From Nostoc sp. 'Peltigera membranacea cyanobiont' 210A (GTDB lineage Bacteria; Cyanobacteriota; Cyanobacteriia; Cyanobacteriales; Nostocaceae), in contig NZ_NOLJ01000005.1 in assembly GCF_002246015.1 (NCBI RefSeq), positions 202,621-266,620 of the forward strand: a DNA stretch of 64,000 nt, written 5' to 3'. Within the stretch, counting starts at the first letter, position 1; each line of letters opens with the position of its first letter. Made by a program: the position numbers and the translations under genes. Shown here piece by piece: positions 8,658 to 17,218 of the stretch. The notes beneath the pieces are model-generated. The model did not search any database and had not been told where the DNA came from. It saw only the letters and a program-made list of their open reading frames with translations.

Positions 8658-10958
8658 CTATTTAATGTGGCGGATTACTTCGGCAACTGACCAAGCTTGA
8701 GCGATCGCTCCTCTGGGTGTGTGAGGTGAATCGCCATCAAAAATCTCAGAAATAGAACCAAGACAAGCCTCAAAGAAAAAGTGATCTAGCAAGGGTTGCC
8801 AATCAAAAGGCAGCGATTGTTGTGGATAAAAACGTTGCCAAGCCCGAATATATGGCCCAATTAGCCAAGTCCAAACAGTGCCTTGGTGATAAGCGCGATC
8901 GCGTTGCTGTTGATTACCCTCATATTTCCCTTTATATTCGGGATCTCCTGGATCGAGACTGCGAAGACCATAAGGTGTGAGCAAGCTGGTAGTTGCCAAA
9001 TCTAATATCTGACACCCTTGCTGTTCGGGAAACCCACAATGGTGTAGGGACAGCGCCAAAATGGCATTCGGACGAATTTGAAAATTCCGGCGATCGTCCG
9101 GCTCAATAGTATCGTACAGATAACCTAGCTGAGGATTCCAGAATTTTTGCAGTGAGATTTTCACGTGTTGTGCTTGGTTAGCATAACGCTGTGCTTGCTT
9201 AGTGAGACGCACTGGTGAGCCATACTCCATTTGGCTCAAGCGCTCTGCCCACTGACTCAGCCAACATAAGGCAGAATACCACAGCGCATTGATTTCCACC
9301 GGCTTCCCGTAACGGGGTGTAACGGGGTGTGCCCCAATTACGACATCCATCCAGGTGAGAGCTACACCACGAGCATCCCAACTAACTAGCCCATCGGTAG
9401 CATCAACCTGGATATTGAAATGTGTACCACCGACAAATGCTTTATAAATTTGCTGTACTACAGGGAATTGCTCTGCCAAAAAATCCCAGTCTTGACTAGC
9501 TTCTAAATAAAGTCCTAAAGTTTCAATCCACCACAATGCCACATCAATGCTGTTATAAATTGGTTCGCCATTGAGATCGGGAAATGCATTCGCAATTAAA
9601 CCGTGGCGACAATAATGCCCAAAAGTTCGCAATACTCCTTTTGCTACGTCAAAGCGCTGTGGAACGAGTGCCAACCCCGGTAAAGCGATTAATGTATCGC
9701 GTCCCCAGTCATTAAACCAATGATAACCAGCAATGACCGTAGGGCCTGCAATTGAGGCTCGATAGACGATAAACTGATCGCTTGCTTTAAGTAGTTGTTG
9801 CCAGATTGGGAATTGAACATAAGAGGCAGAGGGGCCAAGGGGCAGAGGGGCAGAAGGGAAAAACTTACTGCAACTTCTCCCTTGCTCCCCTGCCCCTATA
9901 CCTGAGTCTCTCCATCCAAAAATCTGTGAGAGCCTTTCTTGCTCTGCCTCCACAGCTTCTGCGAAGGTTTTGATGGTGAGAACACTTGGCACTGAGTCAG
10001 GAAAACCGACTCGTGCTTCTAAAGTCACCGTGTCTCCTGGTTGAAGTGTGACTATCAAGTAACCAGGACTGTGGAGGTCTTCTTTGTCGCCTAATCCCCG
10101 TTTTGTCTCCTCAGACAATCTATAATCCCAATACCAAACTGCATCTGGTTGATAATTTCCTTGTGTCCAGCGCAAGTGCCAAGGTATGCCGAAGCGCCCA
10201 GAATTGATTGCTTGCAGACAGACTTGCTGTTCCCCTAGCAATTGTGAAAACTGTAATTCTTGACTAGCAGTCTGCTGGTGGTGAAAGTCACGTTCTGCTA
10301 TCAACAGTCGCAACCGTAAAATCGCTGTTTCAGTTCCCTCGTAGCGATACTGGATTAAAATTCGATGGCAAAATTGGGCATTGGGCATCAGAGGCAGAGG
10401 GGCAGGACTTCGGCTCCTTTCGACTTCGCTCAAGGCAAGTCGCTCTGTTACCGAGGGGCAGAGGGGCAGAGGGGAAAAACTTTCTGCAACTTCTCCTCGG
10501 TCACTGAGCGTAGCCGTTGGCGCAGCCTCTCGTAGAGAAGTGCTGCTCCCCTGCTCCCCTGCTCCTTTGCTCTCCCGCCCTTTGTCCCCAATCCCCAATC
10601 CCCAGTCCCCAGTCCCCACCAAACCATAGGGCATTACCAATTGTCTGGTTAATTGCCAGTTATCTTGACCCCAAGTCCATTTAGGAACTGGGTTAATATC
10701 AAAACGGCGTAGCTGTTCGTAGCCAGTTCGCTCAATCTGACCGTTACCCCAAACATTTGTCCCCAGTGCCACAACGCGCCCTAATATTTCTAAGCTAGCT
10801 TCTAGGTGCGAAAACAGCAGAGTCCTTCCAGAAGGTGGGTTTGTGGCGGCAAACAGCCAACCATGATAGGTGCGCGTGCGGACATCAGAAATTGTACCGC
10901 TGGCAAAACTTCCTAAGCCGTTGGTAAGCAACCATTCTCTTGTATCTAAATCAGGCAT
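8658..10958 (-). CDS. glycogen debranching enzyme (amylo-alpha-1,6-glucosidase type) with repeat-derived insertions
   Basis: The 766 residues have an N-terminal GDE_N-type domain (REWLLTNGLGSFASGT, RTYHGWLFAA) and a C-terminal (alpha/alpha)6 GDE_C domain from about residue 390, with HWFNDWGRDTLIALPGLAL and later HQGTVWTWLIGPY, the acidic catalytic region of GH133-type debranching enzymes. It hydrolyses alpha-1,6 branches in glycogen. Two low-complexity insertions interrupt the N-terminal half without shifting frame: about residues 114-192 (10385-10620) and 352-379 (9825-9905). Both are copies of dispersed repeats found elsewhere in the window. Whether the enzyme tolerates them is unknown. It is transcribed alone, with the peroxiredoxin gene divergent. 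Confidence 0.9.
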   Translation of the reverse strand: MPDLDTREWLLTNGLGSFASGTISDVRTRTYHGWLFAATNPPSGRTLLFSHLEASLEILGRVVALGTNVWGNGQIERTGYEQLRRFDINPVPKWTWGQDNWQLTRQLVMPYGLVGTGDWGLGIGDKGRESKGAGEQGSSTSLREAAPTATLSDRGEVAESFSPLPLCPSVTERLALSEVERSRSPAPLPLMPNAQFCHRILIQYRYEGTETAILRLRLLIAERDFHHQQTASQELQFSQLLGEQQVCLQAINSGRFGIPWHLRWTQGNYQPDAVWYWDYRLSEETKRGLGDKEDLHSPGYLIVTLQPGDTVTLEARVGFPDSVPSVLTIKTFAEAVEAEQERLSQIFGWRDSGIGAGEQGRSCSKFFPSAPLPLGPSASYVQFPIWQQLLKASDQFIVYRASIAGPTVIAGYHWFNDWGRDTLIALPGLALVPQRFDVAKGVLRTFGHYCRHGLIANAFPDLNGEPIYNSIDVALWWIETLGLYLEASQDWDFLAEQFPVVQQIYKAFVGGTHFNIQVDATDGLVSWDARGVALTWMDVVIGAHPVTPRYGKPVEINALWYSALCWLSQWAERLSQMEYGSPVRLTKQAQRYANQAQHVKISLQKFWNPQLGYLYDTIEPDDRRNFQIRPNAILALSLHHCGFPEQQGCQILDLATTSLLTPYGLRSLDPGDPEYKGKYEGNQQQRDRAYHQGTVWTWLIGPYIRAWQRFYPQQSLPFDWQPLLDHFFFEACLGSISEIFDGDSPHTPRGAIAQAWSVAEVIRHIK
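9825..9905. repeat. dispersed G-rich repeat inside the debranching gene (copy 1)
   Basis: The core AAAAACTTACTGCAACTTCTC, flanked by GGCAGAGGGGC-type runs, matches the intergenic copies near 4363-4386 and 32419-32443 (opposite orientation). It is translated in frame as a Gly/Ser/Pro-rich loop. Confidence 0.85.
10385..10620. repeat. composite dispersed repeat inside the debranching gene (copy 2)
   Basis: About 236 bp combining the GGGGCAGAGG/AACTTTCTGCAACTTCTCC repeat, a TTTCGACTTCGCTCAAGGCA module and a GCGTAGCCGTTGGCGCAGCC module followed by CTCGTAGAGAAG. The last module recurs at about 35738-35782. All of it is read in frame (about 79 codons). Confidence 0.85.
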
Positions 10959-11089
10959 TTGCTACTCAAAATCGTTATGAGTATGATATAGTCGTAACAG
11001 ATCGTAATTAAACTGTGAGAGCGTGGATGGGTAAATTTTATTTGACCCAAATTCTAACGCTACTAAACCGATAAAGGAGAATTAGGTTA

Positions 11090-11701
11090 ATGTCCCTTAC
11101 TTACGGAACCGAAGGAAGCCTCCGCGTTGGTCAACAAGCTCCCGATTTTGCAGCAACGGCTGTGGTAGATCAGGAATTTAAGACAATCAAACTTTCCGAT
11201 TATCGCGGTAAGTATGTCGTTCTGTTTTTCTACCCACTAGACTTTACCTTTGTTTGTCCTACTGAAATCACAGCATTTAGCGATCGCTACGAAGAATTCA
11301 AGAAAATCAATACCGAAGTCCTTGGGGCTTCCGTTGACAGTGAATTTTCTCACCTCGCTTGGATTCAAACAGATCGTAAGTCTGGTGGCGTCGGCGACCT
11401 GAATTATCCTCTAGTCTCCGACATCAAGAAAGAGATCAGCGCCGATTACAACGTTCTTGACCCAGCAGCAGGCATTGCCTTGCGTGGTCTGTTCATCATC
11501 GATAAAGATGGTATCATACAGCACGCCACCATTAACAATCTAGCTTTTGGTCGTAGCGTTGATGAAACCCTGCGGACATTACAAGCAATTCAGTATGTTC
11601 AGTCTCACCCTGACGAAGTTTGCCCAGCTGGTTGGCAACCTGGTGACAAGACTATGAATCCTGACCCAGTGAAGTCTAAAGTCTACTTCTCTGCTGTCTA
11701 A
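11090..11701 (+). CDS. typical 2-Cys peroxiredoxin
   Basis: 203 residues. The peroxidatic Cys56 lies in DFTFVCPTE and the resolving Cys178 in DEVCPAGW, the standard VCP pair of AhpC/Prx1 enzymes, which reduce H2O2 and alkyl peroxides with thioredoxin or NTRC as donor. The C-terminal YF-containing extension ([10 protein letters not shown]) is the feature linked to sensitivity to over-oxidation. GGAG lies 10 nt before the ATG. A long-loop hairpin terminator follows. A second peroxiredoxin-like gene lies 158 bp downstream on the same strand, so this is a small antioxidant locus. Confidence 0.95.
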   Translation: MSLTYGTEGSLRVGQQAPDFAATAVVDQEFKTIKLSDYRGKYVVLFFYPLDFTFVCPTEITAFSDRYEEFKKINTEVLGASVDSEFSHLAWIQTDRKSGGVGDLNYPLVSDIKKEISADYNVLDPAAGIALRGLFIIDKDGIIQHATINNLAFGRSVDETLRTLQAIQYVQSHPDEVCPAGWQPGDKTMNPDPVKSKVYFSAV

Positions 11702-11760
11702 ATTTCGCTAGCTAAAAAACTCTAATCCAGCCTTTTGGAGTTGAAAGCAAAATCAATGAG

Positions 11761-11824
11761 AACCACAGATAAACAGAGATACACATTAAACAATGTCAAC
11801 CTCCGTAAATATCTGTGGTTTTTT
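11761..11824 (+). terminator. terminator after the 2-Cys peroxiredoxin
   Basis: AACCACAGAT (11761-11770) pairs perfectly with ATCTGTGGTT (11811-11820), followed by TTTT. The loop is about 40 nt, so folding may be slow. Confidence 0.65.
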
Positions 11825-11858
11825 ATAAAATACTATTTAAATAATCAAGGTTAAAAAT

Positions 11859-12395
11859 ATGTTGACTTCAACTGACTTTAGTGGCTTATTAAATGAGAGA
11901 TTTTTCCGTAATTTTTTACCAGTTCCAGCTAGCAATCAACTCAGATTGGGAGTGGGAACACCAGACTTTCAATTGCCAGATATTACCAACGGAACTTTAG
12001 TAAGATTGTCTGATTATAAAGGCAAACAACCAGTGTTACTGGCCTTGACTCGCATTTTTACCGAAAAGCAATATTGCCCTTTTTGTTTTCCTCACATCAA
12101 AGCTTTGAATGAAAAGTACGAACAATTTAAAAATCGCGGTATAGAAGTTTTAATGATTACTAGTACCGATGAAAGGCAGAGTCAAATAGTTGTCAAAGAT
12201 TTAGGCTTAAAAATGCCACTATTGAGCGATCCTAGTTGTCGAGTATTTCGTACATATCAAGCAGGACAAGCACTAGGAGCGCCTTTACCAGCACAGTTTG
12301 TATTAGATAAAGAAGGAAAACTGCGCTACTGGCATTTATTTTCTTTTTTGGATAGCAATGCTAGTGTTGAGACATTGTTAGAACAATTTAATTAA
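11859..12395 (+). CDS. AhpC/TSA-type thioredoxin-fold peroxiredoxin-like protein
   Basis: 178 residues with the AhpC/TSA fold: GVGTPDFQLPDITNGTLVRL, a likely active site YCPFCFPHI (CPxC in place of the Prx TxxC), then LPAQFVLDKEGKLRYWH. The CPFC motif makes it closer to redoxin or bacterioferritin-comigratory-like proteins than to 2-Cys peroxiredoxins. There is no signal peptide. It follows the 2-Cys peroxiredoxin, separated by a terminator, so the two may be co-regulated but separately transcribed. The substrate is unknown. Confidence 0.8.
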   Translation: MLTSTDFSGLLNERFFRNFLPVPASNQLRLGVGTPDFQLPDITNGTLVRLSDYKGKQPVLLALTRIFTEKQYCPFCFPHIKALNEKYEQFKNRGIEVLMITSTDERQSQIVVKDLGLKMPLLSDPSCRVFRTYQAGQALGAPLPAQFVLDKEGKLRYWHLFSFLDSNASVETLLEQFN

Positions 12396-12512
12396 CTATA
12401 AATATTCAAAAGAAATTGCATTTGGTGCTAAAAATTAGGAATTGGGAACTCTTAAGATTTGAATGCTAATTGAGACCCTAATCAAATCATCAAATCTTAA
12501 TAGTTTTACATA

Positions 12513-12633
12513 GGGAACTCCAAAAAATAAATTATCCAATTTTTGGAATCACAACGACTTTTCCTCCCCCTGCTCCCTGCTCCCTGCTCCCCTGCCCTAA
12601 AAGCGATGGGATATTTTTTTATTTGGAAGTCCC
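12513..12633. mobile_element. MITE-like element, about 121 bp
   Basis: The left end GGGAACTCCAAAAAATAAAT (12513) and right end ATTTGGAAGTCCC (to 12633) are inverted, imperfect copies. A related single end lies at 1185-1210. The interior has CTCCCTGCTCCCTGCTCC-type repeats and no coding frame. Confidence 0.65.
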
Positions 12634-12661
12634 ATATTTGGGGAGTATTACGAATTACAAA

Positions 12662-14236
12662 TTATCTTTGAGGATAATACTGGGGATTCATAACTGGAGA
12701 TTGATAACCGTTTGTGGGTACTGTACTTCCTATCCCATTAGGTACAGGAGCGACAACAGGAGGCTGATAAATGCTCATGGGCGTAGTGCCTGTTGTACCG
12801 TTAGGTAAAGCAGGATTCGCAACCTGGGGCTGATAACCATTTGCGGGTACAGTGTTTGTAGTGGCGTTGGGTGTGACAGGATTTTGGCTAAACTCTTGGT
12901 AGGCTGCACGAGAAATTGAGCTAATCAATTTTTCGGCGCGGGGGTCGTTTGCGGGACGTTGTACCATTACAGAGGCTATGTAGCGCTTGCCAGTTGGAAC
13001 AACAATTAAACCTGTATCTGCCAACATTGTGCCGATATCACCCGTTTTGTGGTATGATCTTGCACCTGTCCCCAAACCTGATGGCAGCAGAGTGTCTCTT
13101 TGGGTGCGACGCAAGATATCAAGCATGAGATCGCGTGATGGCATACTGACTAAATTTCCTTGACTTACAATTGCCATCAAATTCCCTAGTTCTTTGGGGC
13201 TAGTAGTGTTTGTCCCTTGCAAATCTGGGAGTTGATTACGAATTGTTGTGGTTGTCAATCCCCAACTACGGAAACGCTGGTTTAAAGCGTCCATTCCTCC
13301 CAGTCGGGCAATCAGCATATTTGTCGCTGTGTTATCGCTGATTGTAATCATTTTAGTGACTACTTCCAAAGCGGCGTACTGAGTTCCCGGTGGTTTGTAT
13401 TGCAAATCTCCCGAACCGCCGGCTACCATATCCTGTTGCATGGTCAGCATATCATCTAGGCGAATCTTCCCCGCGTCCACATCCTGAAAAAAGGCAATCA
13501 AAATCGGTACTTTAATCGTGCTAGCCGCCGGAAAACTGGTAGAGGCATTGATATCTACATAATTACCAGTATCTAAATCTACTAAGAAAATTCCAGGTGT
13601 GAGATTTGGGTTGGTAGCCGCCAAATTTTGCACGGCATTTTTCAAAGAGGAAATTTCCTGAGATAGGTATAGACTCGAAGCTGCGGCTGGGGGAGTTTGC
13701 GTAGGTTGTGGCTGCGATCGCGCCACATTACTAACATTATTATTAGATTGCGACGCCGAATTTGTGCTGATGCGATTGGCTGGATCTAATACTGACAACA
13801 CCGTGCCCACAATTGCACCCATCCCAACACCCACAATCAATAACCGCAAAACATACAATACGGTTTTGGCCATTGGCTTTAACTGGGTTTTTCGCGATGA
13901 GCGTCTGCCTGTTTTTGGCTTTTCCATCCGCACTGTTTTAACCATCACAGCACCTGGTCGAAAGGGAGGAATTTTTCCCTTTACACTAGGTATTGATTTT
14001 ACTGCCGTTGGCATAACTAACCCCGATTTTACCCTACGTGTAGCGCCAGGGATTGGGGGAGGACTAATTTGATTTTTTGGGCGTGTTAGTACCCCTTCTT
14101 GTCCATTTGTAATTTGCTGCTGACTGTTAACTTTAACTCTCTTTTTGACCACTTTTTGAACTTTTTGTGGCTGCTGGCGACGATTTAAGGGTTGACGCCG
14201 CGAGAAAGCTGTTAGTTCGCCACTTGATTCTGACAC
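12662..14236 (-). CDS. membrane-anchored class A beta-lactamase-like serine hydrolase
   Basis: 524 residues. A basic, Pro-rich cytosolic part (1-122) is followed by one membrane segment (about 123-150) and an extracytoplasmic domain. The three serine beta-lactamase motifs are present: S239-T-I-K242, S300-D-N302 and K397-T-G399. The omega-loop Glu of true class A enzymes is not evident; LPDLQGTNTTSPKELG stands in its place. This is common in cyanobacterial homologues, and it argues for a peptidase or esterase role in the cell wall rather than drug resistance. The C-terminus is a low-complexity tail with imperfect repeats NGYQPQV / NGYQSPV / SIYQPPV. Neighbours give no clue. Confidence 0.85.
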   Translation of the reverse strand: MSESSGELTAFSRRQPLNRRQQPQKVQKVVKKRVKVNSQQQITNGQEGVLTRPKNQISPPPIPGATRRVKSGLVMPTAVKSIPSVKGKIPPFRPGAVMVKTVRMEKPKTGRRSSRKTQLKPMAKTVLYVLRLLIVGVGMGAIVGTVLSVLDPANRISTNSASQSNNNVSNVARSQPQPTQTPPAAASSLYLSQEISSLKNAVQNLAATNPNLTPGIFLVDLDTGNYVDINASTSFPAASTIKVPILIAFFQDVDAGKIRLDDMLTMQQDMVAGGSGDLQYKPPGTQYAALEVVTKMITISDNTATNMLIARLGGMDALNQRFRSWGLTTTTIRNQLPDLQGTNTTSPKELGNLMAIVSQGNLVSMPSRDLMLDILRRTQRDTLLPSGLGTGARSYHKTGDIGTMLADTGLIVVPTGKRYIASVMVQRPANDPRAEKLISSISRAAYQEFSQNPVTPNATTNTVPANGYQPQVANPALPNGTTGTTPMSIYQPPVVAPVPNGIGSTVPTNGYQSPVMNPQYYPQR

Positions 14237-14410
14237 CGTTACTCCTTGTGACCGACTTGACTGTTTTCTTGCCGACTCTTGACCCCAAACTTAATCTTTA
14301 AGCAATATTAATACTCAAATTCCACTTTGCCACTAAGTAGCATTTTTGTGTTTAGTTTAAGCCATATTAATTATTTTGGGGGGATGATTGCGTATATATT
14401 AAACGAATAA

Positions 14411-15151
14411 TTACAAGTTTTCACTATCCCTCTGGTTTTTCAGGGCCCATTCTACCTGCTGCAAAATTCCTCGCAGCATGGCCACCTCCCCAGTTTTCAA
14501 GTGAGCGCGATTATACAATTGGCGAAATTTTCCCATACGACTAGCTGCCGTATGGGGATATATATAACCAATTTTCAGTAATACTGATTCTAATTGCTGG
14601 TAGTATCCTTCCACAACATCCAAGGGTGCGAGTTCAATTTGAGGTAAGCTTTGAATGTCAAGTTTTTGGGCACATTGTGACAATTCATAACAACAAATTG
14701 CTACAGCAGTAGCCAAATTTAGGGCGACATAATCTTGACTTGTGGGAATGCCAACAAACCGCTGTGCATAATTTAATTCTTCATTGCTTAATCCCCGGTC
14801 TTCTCTGCCAAAAATCAGGGCTGTGGGTTTTTCTGGTTCCTCCAGTAACCAGGGTAGTGCAGTGCGAGGATTTTCTAAAGGTGTTTCTAAACTACGAACG
14901 CGACCAGTAGTAGCGATCGCCCGTACACATCCATGCAATGCTTCTGGTAAGGTTGCGACTATTACCGCAGATTCTATAATTTCCTGAGCGTGAACAGCCA
15001 TCATCAAAGCTTCCGTCGAAAGCGGATCGCATTGGGGGTTCACTAATACTAAATTATATAGACCGAAATTTTTCATTACCCTGGCGATCGCGCCAATATT
15101 TATCGGCCCAGCTGGTTCTACCAACACAATTCTTAATCCAGCCAAGCCCAT
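14411..15151 (-). CDS. trmJ: RNA 2'-O-methyltransferase, TrmH/SpoU family (TrmJ-like)
   Basis: 246 residues. The N-terminus GLAGLRIVLVEPAGPINIGA and the later LIFGREDRGLSNEEL, followed by ALNLATAVAICCYEL, are motifs 1-3 of SPOUT methyltransferases, which form a deep trefoil knot and use SAM. TrmJ modifies position 32 in the anticodon loop of tRNAs; the tRNA target here is inferred from the family. ATG at 15151. The first 29 codons are duplicated about 1 kb upstream (16058-16145), with an HNH cassette between the two copies. The gene may therefore now be transcribed through that cassette. Confidence 0.88.
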   Translation of the reverse strand: MGLAGLRIVLVEPAGPINIGAIARVMKNFGLYNLVLVNPQCDPLSTEALMMAVHAQEIIESAVIVATLPEALHGCVRAIATTGRVRSLETPLENPRTALPWLLEEPEKPTALIFGREDRGLSNEELNYAQRFVGIPTSQDYVALNLATAVAICCYELSQCAQKLDIQSLPQIELAPLDVVEGYYQQLESVLLKIGYIYPHTAASRMGKFRQLYNRAHLKTGEVAMLRGILQQVEWALKNQRDSENL

Positions 15152-15159
15152 TTTTTGCC
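15064..15159. repeat. direct repeat A: 5' end of intact trmJ
   Basis: This stretch of about 96 bp matches 16058-16154 with three substitutions and one small indel. The substitutions inside the reading frame (ATT/ATC, GCC/GCT, AGG/AGA) are all synonymous. The distance between copies is 994 bp. Confidence 0.9.
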
Positions 15160-15274
15160 TCCTGCGATCGTACCAGTACTTACAGGCTAATTTTCAGCGT
15201 TGTGGTTCTGCTGAAGAGTTTCCCTGAAATCATTTTAGCTGTGTAAGTGAATGCCTGCGTCAGGTCTAAACAGT

Positions 15275-15670
15275 TCAGCGCAATCTTTGCCGTTCAGCTA
15301 GTCGTTCGTCACTATTTATTTGTAGTAATCTAATCGTTGTACGTCCCATAGGCGTTAATCCCACTAGATTCAATTCTGAAAATGTGAAGTGTTCAGCCCA
15401 TTTCTGGGTGCGTGGGTTAAAGAGAAAACTAAAAGCCCCTGTTTCTGGATCGAAAGATCCTAAGTCAGTGCCTTTATGACGATTACATCGCCAGCAGGTG
15501 AGGGCTAAATTATCAGCATTTGTTGCGCCACCGTGCTTTTGAGCAATAACATGATCAATCTCATGGGCAAAAAAAGCAACTCCTGCGGGTAATTGGCAAT
15601 ATTCACATCTGTAGTTTGCGCGTTCTTCTACCAGTCGGCGAAGAACAACCGGAATATAGGTTGCACTCAC
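15275..15670 (-). CDS. HNH endonuclease
   Basis: 131 residues with a compact HNH core: CEYCQLPAGVAFFAHEIDHV (first CxxC, then H-x-x-D-H), GGATNADNLALTCWRCNRHK (the N and second CxxC) and KGTDLGSFDPETG. The two CxxC pairs bind a structural zinc, and the DH is catalytic in this fold. Such small HNH proteins are common in cyanobacteria as genomic singletons of unknown target. It starts 2 bp after the stop of the 113-residue gene, so the two form a tight pair. The pair lies between two copies of the trmJ 5' end and may be a mobile cassette. Confidence 0.88.
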   Translation of the reverse strand: MSATYIPVVLRRLVEERANYRCEYCQLPAGVAFFAHEIDHVIAQKHGGATNADNLALTCWRCNRHKGTDLGSFDPETGAFSFLFNPRTQKWAEHFTFSELNLVGLTPMGRTTIRLLQINSDERLAERQRLR

Positions 15671-15672
15671 AG

Positions 15673-16014
15673 TCAGCTGGTCAAATAAGATAAGTTACCT
15701 GCTTTAATCATCACAACTAAGTGTTCAATACGTTCATACTCATCTAGTTCTTTCAACTCCGTGGGTGTAAGTTCACCTGCGTTACTGCGTGTTAACAAGG
15801 TACGCAACCGTTCTTGCATTTCGGGAGTAGGTTTAAATTCAGCAATTTGTTCAGGAGTGGGGTTGCTAGCCAAAAAATCTAGGATATATCGGTAAACTTG
15901 TGCTGGTACAGCTGGTTGTTGGAGACTCAATGCAAGTAGTTCAGGTAAGCGATCGCCTACTTGTGCTAGTTGTTGAGATAATTCCTCTGATACTTCTAGA
16001 ATGATTCTTGGCAT
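15673..16014 (-). CDS. small protein paired with the HNH endonuclease, function unknown
   Basis: 113 residues, acidic and Leu-rich: MPRIILEVSEELSQQLAQVG ... PEMQERLRTLLTRSNAGELT, with PTELKELDEYERIEHLVVMI near the end. It looks helical and soluble. No known motif is recognised; the N-terminus resembles small addiction-type or DNA-binding regulators, but I cannot assign a family. It is directly upstream of the HNH gene and is probably co-translated with it. It could be a partner or antitoxin-like protein, which is inference from position only. Confidence 0.75.
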   Translation of the reverse strand: MPRIILEVSEELSQQLAQVGDRLPELLALSLQQPAVPAQVYRYILDFLASNPTPEQIAEFKPTPEMQERLRTLLTRSNAGELTPTELKELDEYERIEHLVVMIKAGNLSYLTS

Positions 16015-16057
16015 GGGGATTGCATTGGCAATTTACTTATTATTAAATGATATATCT

Positions 16058-16145
16058 CGAAATTTTTCATTACTCTAGCGATCGCGCCGATATTTATCGG
16101 CCCAGCTGGTTCTACCAACACAATTCTTAATCCAGCCAAGCCCAT
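16058..16145 (-). pseudogene. duplicated 5' fragment of trmJ (29 codons)
   Basis: The minus-strand ATG at 16145 opens a reading frame identical in protein to trmJ codons 1-29, ending ARVMKNF. It then continues with a diverged stretch (EIYHLIISKL) and stops at 15996 inside the next gene. The synonymous differences suggest the two copies come from separately evolved trmJ alleles rather than a fresh duplication. A remnant promoter may lie upstream. Confidence 0.85.
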
Positions 16146-16225
16146 TTTATTGCCTTTTGCTTGGTTGTTGAGCGTAGTCGAAACACTGCCCCCTGCCTTT
16201 CTTCGCAATAACAGACTAACCAAAT

Positions 16226-17218
16226 ATGTCTCACATTCTGGTCGAAAATCTCAGGAAGACTTTCTTTGTGTCTGAACGTTCCTCTGGGCTTTTCGGTTCA
16301 ATACGAGGACTTGTGCAGCGAAAAACTAAAGAAGTTTATGCCCTCAAAGGAGTTTCGTTTTCCCTGGAACGGGGAGAACTTGTAGGATACATTGGCCCAA
16401 ATGGAGCCGGTAAATCAACCACGATTAAAATTTTGAGCGGTATTCTCGTACCTTCCAGTGGAAAATGCCTAATTGGCGGACGAACTCCTTGGAAAGATCG
16501 AATTAAGCACGTTAATCGCATCGGTGTAGTGTTTGGTCAAAGAACACAACTCTGGTGGGATTTGCCAGTGATTGAGTCTTTCGATTTGCTGCGCGATATT
16601 TATCGCGTTCCCCAATCGGAGTATCGCCAGACACGCGAAGAAATGATTGATTTGCTTGGTCTTGCCAGCTTTCTCTCGACTCCGGTGAGGCAGTTAAGCC
16701 TTGGTCAAAGGATGCGATGTGACTTTGCAGCCGCAATGCTTCACAGACCGGAAATTCTTTTTCTTGATGAACCCACCATCGGGCTTGATGCAGTTTCCAA
16801 GCTTGCAGTCAGAAAATTTATCAAAGCGCTGAATAAAACTCATCAAGTAACCACCATCCTGACTACCCATGATATGGATGATATCGAGGCATTGTGCGAT
16901 CGCATAATTATTATAGGTGGAGGTGAAATCCTTTGTGATGGAACTTTAGCAGCCCTGCGTTCTCAAGTTTCCTCGCGCCGATACTTAAGAATCGACCTAG
17001 CAAACGATGATTTCTTCTTTGAAGAAGAAGGAGTCAGTATTATCTCTAAAGAAGGTCGCACCGTAACTCTCGCCTTCGATCCCACAAAGCTTTCTGCTGC
17101 ATCTTTGATTAGCCAAGTTACCTCACAACATGAAGTAGAGGATCTTTTTGTAGAAAATCCACCCATTGAAGAGATAGTTGCTGAACTTTATGCAATTTCA
17201 GCCGGAATTATCCCATGA
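16226..17218 (+). CDS. ABC-2 type transporter, ATP-binding protein
   Basis: 330 residues: Walker A GPNGAGKST (57-65), signature LSLGQRMRCDFA, Walker B EILFLDEPTIGLDAVS and a switch H in TTHDMDD. An extended N-terminus (EVYALKGVSF preceded by about 35 residues) and a C-terminal domain after residue 240 put it in the NodI/DrrA-like group of exporters. It overlaps the first permease by 4 bp (ATGA). The two permeases downstream form a classical exporter; the substrate is not evident. Confidence 0.93.
   Translation: MSHILVENLRKTFFVSERSSGLFGSIRGLVQRKTKEVYALKGVSFSLERGELVGYIGPNGAGKSTTIKILSGILVPSSGKCLIGGRTPWKDRIKHVNRIGVVFGQRTQLWWDLPVIESFDLLRDIYRVPQSEYRQTREEMIDLLGLASFLSTPVRQLSLGQRMRCDFAAAMLHRPEILFLDEPTIGLDAVSKLAVRKFIKALNKTHQVTTILTTHDMDDIEALCDRIIIIGGGEILCDGTLAALRSQVSSRRYLRIDLANDDFFFEEEGVSIISKEGRTVTLAFDPTKLSAASLISQVTSQHEVEDLFVENPPIEEIVAELYAISAGIIP

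Noticed and set aside
10381..10629. 82-codon plus frame inside the debranching gene
   Set aside because: It is the antisense of a G-rich repeat; its low-complexity protein text (GRGAGLRLLS...) is not gene-like.
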